Shown piece by piece: positions 59,602-64,000 of a DNA stretch of 64,000 bases. The notes under the pieces were generated by a model. That model was not told where the DNA came from and searched no databases. It was given only the letters and a program-made list of their open reading frames with translations. The translations under genes and the position numbers were made by a program. The stretch lies in assembly GCA_963743825.1 (NCBI GenBank), contig CAVURC010000020.1, forward strand, positions 310,001 to 374,000, given 5' to 3'. The DNA is from Sva-07 sp963743825 (GTDB taxonomy: Bacteria > Actinomycetota > Acidimicrobiia > Acidimicrobiales > Ilumatobacteraceae). Numbering within the stretch: position 1 is the stretch's first letter; every line of letters begins with the position of its first letter.

Positions 59602-61008
59602 TCACCGCGAAGTGACGGGCTGCTCGGTCCGGACTGATTGGACGACGTCGGCGATGGCCTGCACGGAGGCGTGGTAGGAGCCGCTGTCGTCGACGAGTCC
59701 GGCGTGGGTGGCGTCGACGACTCGGTGGTCGTTGTTGGTCGACAGCGCAGCAAGACGGCCTTGCAGGTCGATCCATTCGTCGTTCTTCTCTGTCGACTCG
59801 GTTGCGGTGACGACGACGAGCGGCGTGTTGTCGAGCGTTGTCAATGCCTTGGCCTGTTCGAACACGGCGGGATACATCGACTGTTCGTCGCGCATGTTGC
59901 GCATGCCGCGGGCGCTGGCGGCAAAGGCCTGTACCTGCGAGGCGGCCGGCTCAGGGAGGCTCGACCACGCCGATGCGGGCAAGATCCGACCAGCACCCAA
60001 CCTCGTGAGGCTGGGGAGCACGCCGAGACCTCGACTCATCATCGACTGCTCGGTGGCGAAGCCCGGCAGGTCGGTGAACTCGTCCGGGCTCATCGAGTCG
60101 AGCAGCACCATGCCAGCCATCTCTGTGGGGTATGTGGCGGCGAAGGTCATCGCGTACGGTCCGCCGGCGGAGTGGCCGACGATCACGTAGGGGCCCGGTT
60201 CGTTCGCACGTGTGAGCAGTGTGTGGAGGTCGGCTGCGATGGCCAGCCCGTCTTGGCGCGTTGCGACGTCGTCGCTCCAACCCTGGCCGGCTCGGTCATA
60301 GGCGCAGACGCGGGTGGTGTGATCCAGTTCGTTCGTGATGCGGGTCCAGCCGGCCGAGGTTGCGCCGAGTCCCTGCTCGAGTACGACGGTGGGGCTGCCG
60401 GTTCCGGTGCAGTCCAGGTGCAGGCGGTGACCGCCGACGTCGTACAGCGTGCCGGGTGCGGGGTAGGCGTTCTGATCCTGCGCACGGACGATGGTCTCGT
60501 ACATGCCGCCGACGGCGCCGATGCCGAGCGAGGCCACGACCGGATAGATCAGCCACCGAACGCGCCCGCTGAGGTGGCGGTGAATCTGGATGCCCATCCA
60601 CACGGCGAGCGCGAGCGCTGCCGGGGGCCACACCCACCCTGCGTTGTCGAGGGCACGATCGTCGGGCCGTGCGACCAGAAGGACCAGCGCGGCGACGGCC
60701 ATGATGACCGCCGGCACGCGAGCCCAGCGTTGAGGCTGGCTGGTGAATCGACTCGACAGAACGGCGAGCAGCGCCCAACCGCCGGCGAATGCGAGCAGGG
60801 CCGAGGCTGAGATGACGTGCTCGGCGGCGCCGCCGAAGACACCGAGCGTCAGCACAACGGCTCCGAGGAAGCCGGCGGCGATCGAACCTCCGACGACTCG
60901 CCAGATGGGCCCCCGACCGGTTCGGCCGTCAATGACGGCCGGCTGGTCGTCGTTGACGATCGCAGGAACCGGCTCGATTGCCGGTTGGGTGTGGTGGATG
61001 GTGTTCAT
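59602..61008 (-). CDS. Alpha/beta hydrolase with N-terminal membrane domain
   Basis: A 468-residue protein from ATG 61008 after GGAGAAACC. Four or five hydrophobic helices (about residues 40-185) come before an alpha/beta-hydrolase domain with VVLEQGLGATSAGWTRI, CAYDRAGQGWSDD, nucleophile elbow VGHSAGGPYAMTFA, and a His in VVDATHAGLVDDSG near the C-terminus. The catalytic domain should face whichever side helix five leaves it. Belongs to the family of membrane-bound hydrolases common in Actinobacteria. Substrate unknown. Confidence 0.87.
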   Translation of the reverse strand: MNTIHHTQPAIEPVPAIVNDDQPAVIDGRTGRGPIWRVVGGSIAAGFLGAVVLTLGVFGGAAEHVISASALLAFAGGWALLAVLSSRFTSQPQRWARVPAVIMAVAALVLLVARPDDRALDNAGWVWPPAALALAVWMGIQIHRHLSGRVRWLIYPVVASLGIGAVGGMYETIVRAQDQNAYPAPGTLYDVGGHRLHLDCTGTGSPTVVLEQGLGATSAGWTRITNELDHTTRVCAYDRAGQGWSDDVATRQDGLAIAADLHTLLTRANEPGPYVIVGHSAGGPYAMTFAATYPTEMAGMVLLDSMSPDEFTDLPGFATEQSMMSRGLGVLPSLTRLGAGRILPASAWSSLPEPAASQVQAFAASARGMRNMRDEQSMYPAVFEQAKALTTLDNTPLVVVTATESTEKNDEWIDLQGRLAALSTNNDHRVVDATHAGLVDDSGSYHASVQAIADVVQSVRTEQPVTSR

Positions 61009-61040
61009 GGTGGTTTCTCCTTCGTTGGTTGCGACGTGTG

Positions 61041-62094
61041 TCAGTGCCGGGTCGCAGGGACCCAGGTACAGCGGAGCTGCGGAGGGACGAGCCGAGGGAT
61101 GGGGACGGTGACGATGGCCGGTACGGCGATGTCGGCTGCGTCGATCACGAACAGCTCGGTCCCGTCGCCGGAGGGCTGGTGGACGAATCCGACGAGCCAC
61201 CCGCTATCGGCGGCGTCGCGCTGTGGGGTTGCGTCGGTGACGAACACGAAGTCGCCCGGCACGCCTGAGTCGAGGCGGTGGTGATGGTGACGGGTGTCGA
61301 GCAGATCGTGGTAACCGATGGTTCCGTTGCCCGTCGTCCATACACAGAGCGGCGCCCCGTCGGCGCCGTCGGTGCTGCAATGCGCAAAGCCGTCGGGGCG
61401 TCGGATCGAGCACCTCGCGCCGGATGGTTCGGGCTTCGAGGTGCAGCGTCCATCGTTCGAGCAGCGGAGTGAGCGCGAGCACGATGACGCTGTCACCCGC
61501 GTCGTGCGCATGCACAGGCTGGGCGGCTTCCATACCGGTCGGGATCCAGGTCGAGCGCAGCTCGCCGTTGCGTGACGCGACGCCGACGAAGCCGTCTGCA
61601 ACGAGGATGACGTGGTCGCGGCTGATCACGAGGTCGTGGACTCGCGCGGGGGTGTCGAGGACAGGTCGGCTCCGGCGCACGAGCGCACCCGCGGAGACGA
61701 CGACGTACGCCTGCAATCCGTTGTTGTCGTCGGCGATGAGATGCAGCTCGCCGGTCGCCGCATCCTGCTTCGGCGGCACCGCAAGTGAGCGGCGATGTCC
61801 TGCGAGGTCGACACGGCGCAGCGTGTCGCCGGCGGGTCCGAGCTCATACGCGAACGCGTCGTCACCGAACACCAGCGTCGAGCCGCCGAAGTAAACAAGG
61901 TCGTGAACCACCGTCTCGGCCCGCAGCCGGCGGCCGCTGTACGACGCGCGGCCATCACCGATGAGGACGGAGTGGATGACGCCGTCCGGGTCGAGTGCTA
62001 CCAGTCGGCCCGACAGCCCGGGCGGGACGGTTCCGCACACCTCGAGGTCGACGTCGAGCGGAGATGGGTTCGACCGGTCGGTCGGCGAAGGCAT
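61041..62094 (-). CDS. Short carotenoid-oxygenase-like protein, frameshifted
   Basis: About 351 residues, against 450-500 for typical RPE65/CCD enzymes. VPPGLSGRLVALDPDGVIHS, the His-containing stretches RVHDLVISRDHVILVADGF and QPVHAHDAGDSVIVLAL, and the end (DSGWLVGFVHQPSGDGTELF, VIDAADIAVPAIVTVPIPRL) follow the family. Frames switch near 61400. The family needs four His to bind Fe(II). Only part of this set is obvious, so activity is uncertain. It may cleave a carotenoid or apocarotenoid, or be a degenerate relative. Confidence 0.65.
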
Positions 62095-62162
62095 GACCTC
62101 ATGGTCTGCCTAAGGCAGCGGCGAGCGCATCGGGCGCTCCCCCTCAGATCACAACATTCGCG

Positions 62163-64000
62163 TCAGGCAATGCCCAGGCGCTGCGCCACTGCTGCCGCAT
62201 CGACCCGGCTGTTGACGCCGAGCTTGCGCAGGATGTTGGACACGTGCACGCTGGCCGTCTTGTCCGAAACGTACAGTTCGTCGCCGATCTGACGGTTGGT
62301 TCGTCCGGCGGCGACCAGGGCCAGCACCTCCGCTTCGCGTGGGGTCAACCCCAGGCGTTCCACCGAACTTTCCTCGAGGACCACACGCTTGGGGGCTTCA
62401 ATGCTGACTCGCGTGCGGCTCGAGACTGCGTCGATCTCTGCCAGCAGTGGAAGCGCATTCAGCTCGGACGCGATCTCGTGCGCTTCGCGCAGCGATGATG
62501 CGGCGCGGTCCGCGGCACCGAAGAACGCCGACGCCTCGGCCTCGCGCACGAGCGCCATGGCTGTCGCCCAACGATCACCGAGATCTCTCCAGCGCGCGAC
62601 GGCCTCACCCCAGGCACCCGCATCAGAGACCTTGAGCCGTGTCAGAGCGGCCGTTGCGTGCGCGAGGTGCGCGGCTGTGTCGCGCTGGGGGCCTCCAGGC
62701 ACGCCGTCAGAGAACGTGCGAACTGCGTCGAGTCGCTGTTGCAGGCGGGCGATCCTCGCATCGACGTCGACGGGCTCTCGACGCGCCTGTCGGTCGAGAG
62801 TTCGTTCCACCTCGGCCACGACGCCGAACATCGCGAATCTCGCCGCCCAAAGCACGGACGTCTTGCCGACCGCATCCCAGCCCAACTCGGCCGCCTGCAC
62901 CGCCTCGTCCCAGTTGCCCAGCGCGCAATGGACATCGGCCGTCGTCGCCTCGCGAACGGTCTGGTGCCAACCATCGATCGGGAGCACCTGCGCGGCCGCG
63001 AGGTGGTCCAGTGCGTCAGTGGCCTCACCCCGACGGGCCGCCAGCATCGCCTTCACTCGCGCAAGGCGCAGAAGCCCGACCGGCAGGGTGTCGTCAATCG
63101 GTTGGCGGGCGAGTACGCCGGAGACTTCGCTCCACCGCCCCAGCCGGATCAGGGCCTCCGCCGCGAGCGAATCGAGATAGCAGCCGAAGCCTCGATCAAG
63201 CCCAGTGACCTGACCCTCGGCGACGGCGTCGAGCGCGGTGTCGAGGGCTGCCTGGTGGTCGCCGGCATCGCCGAGCGCGACACACAGATAGACCGTGGCG
63301 AGCGCCCGACCTTGTGCGCTGATCGCGGCAGCAACCGACGCCCGACACATCTCGACCGCTTCGGCTGGGTTGCCCTGGTTGCTGCGCACGATGCCCAGCA
63401 CACGCTGCGCCATCCCCCACGCCACGGGGTGGTCGCTCGGGTGTGGGGACGAGGTCCAGGGCCTTCGCGCACCAGCCTTCGGATGTCGCGTAGTGGCCAG
63501 CCATCAGCTCGGCCTGTCCCAGACCTGCGTAGACCGGGGCGGCGGCGACGCCCTCGCTCAGCAACGCGACCGCCTGCGCGAACTCGGCGCTGCTCTCCTC
63601 CGAGCGGCCAGTGGCCCACAAGTAGCGCCCGAGCCGTTCATGGCCCCACGCCGCTCCGAGCGGAGGCGCCCCGTACTCGAAGGCCGCTCGCGCCAGTTGC
63701 ACGGCTCGCTCGTTACCCACTGTCGAAGTGGCGATGTCGGCGGCCTGCCACAATCGATGACCACGATCGACCTCGGCGGAGGCTTCGCCGGCCGAATCCC
63801 ACAGCTCGAAGGCACGCTCGAGGTGCGCGAACGCTGCAGCCGGAGCGATCGTCTCTGCCGCATCGGCGGCCGAGAGCAACGCCGAGAACGCCGCAGAGGT
63901 GTCGCCTGCACGGTCGAGGTGGAACGCCAGCTCACCGGCACGGTCCGCTCGTCGCAACGCATCGGCCGTCTGCTGCTGCAACGCGGTCGCGACGCTGCGA
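62163..64000 (-). CDS. LuxR-family regulator with TPR-like region, N-terminus off window, frameshifted
   Basis: At least 612 residues of the C-terminal part of a large MalT-type regulator. The helical repeat region runs from the window edge (ADAAETIAPAAAFAHLERAF, and others) and ends in the helix-turn-helix LTPREAEVLALVAAGRTNRQ, then IGDELYVSDKTASVHVSNIL. The frame shifts near 63430. The AAA sensor domain that normally precedes lies beyond 64000. It is upstream of, and in the same direction as, the carotenoid-oxygenase, hydrolase and MDR genes, so it may control them. Confidence 0.88.

Noticed and set aside
1..64000. tRNA, rRNA, integrase or transposase genes
   Set aside because: None recognised by eye. 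The mosaic regions show fragments of local genes rather than insertion-sequence ends.

Overview
The window is a high-GC actinobacterial chromosome segment. F420-type deazaflavin (DDN-family) nitroreductases, a fatty acyl-AMP ligase, tandem P450s, DUF5995 and DUF6328 proteins and starts with little or no leader all fit Actinobacteria. My best guess is an Acidimicrobiia/Ilumatobacter-type lineage, probably a metagenomic or long-read assembly. There are no rRNA or tRNA genes, CRISPR arrays or recognisable transposases. At least thirteen genes, including leuS, carry single-base frameshifts with conserved protein on both sides. I read most of these as sequence errors and give one gene span for each.

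Layout. 0-16.6 kb is mainly metabolic: a fatty acyl-AMP ligase divergent from nagA across a 33-bp perfect palindrome, leuS, a possible structured RNA, a pyruvate-kinase-like gene, two tandem P450s, an L,D-transpeptidase lipoprotein, an acyl-CoA dehydrogenase, a monoacylglycerol-lipase-like hydrolase, a thiolase, and an ArsP-type permease with its thioredoxin. 17.2-28.2 kb is one giant secreted protein. It has four 603-bp repeats (Ig/cadherin-like), a gingipain-like (C25) caspase-fold domain and a duplicated 867-bp cadherin/PKD unit. 28.2-32.7 kb holds a soluble-adenylyl-cyclase-like protein (two cyclase domains, AAA, TPR) divergent from a small membrane protein resembling the Pycsar effector family. 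32.7-40.1 kb is a mosaic: a scar built from arsM and thioredoxin fragments, Arr, two DDN-family reductases, arsM, a radical SAM/SPASM enzyme, a methyltransferase, a kinase, and DUF6328 and DUF808 membrane proteins.

40.2-55.9 kb is the most unusual part. A TIR protein and several orphan membrane proteins precede an operon of an M15-type peptidase with peptidoglycan-binding repeats, a membrane patatin, and a 2199-residue protein. The last two overlap by ATGA. The 2199-residue protein joins a metallo-beta-lactamase fold, two alpha/beta-hydrolase (lipase/LCAT-like) domains, a CHAT caspase-like protease and a helical/TPR tail. A decayed inverted copy of the TIR gene and a papain-like protease with no signal peptide follow. 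Together these are a candidate protease-controlled immunity or cell-death locus whose enzymes would attack lipids, cell wall and NAD. That function is inferred, not shown.

55.9-64 kb has a duplicated nucleotidyltransferase remnant flanking two alpha/beta hydrolases. After it come an MDR oxidoreductase, a membrane hydrolase, a short carotenoid-oxygenase-like gene and a LuxR-type regulator that runs off the window.
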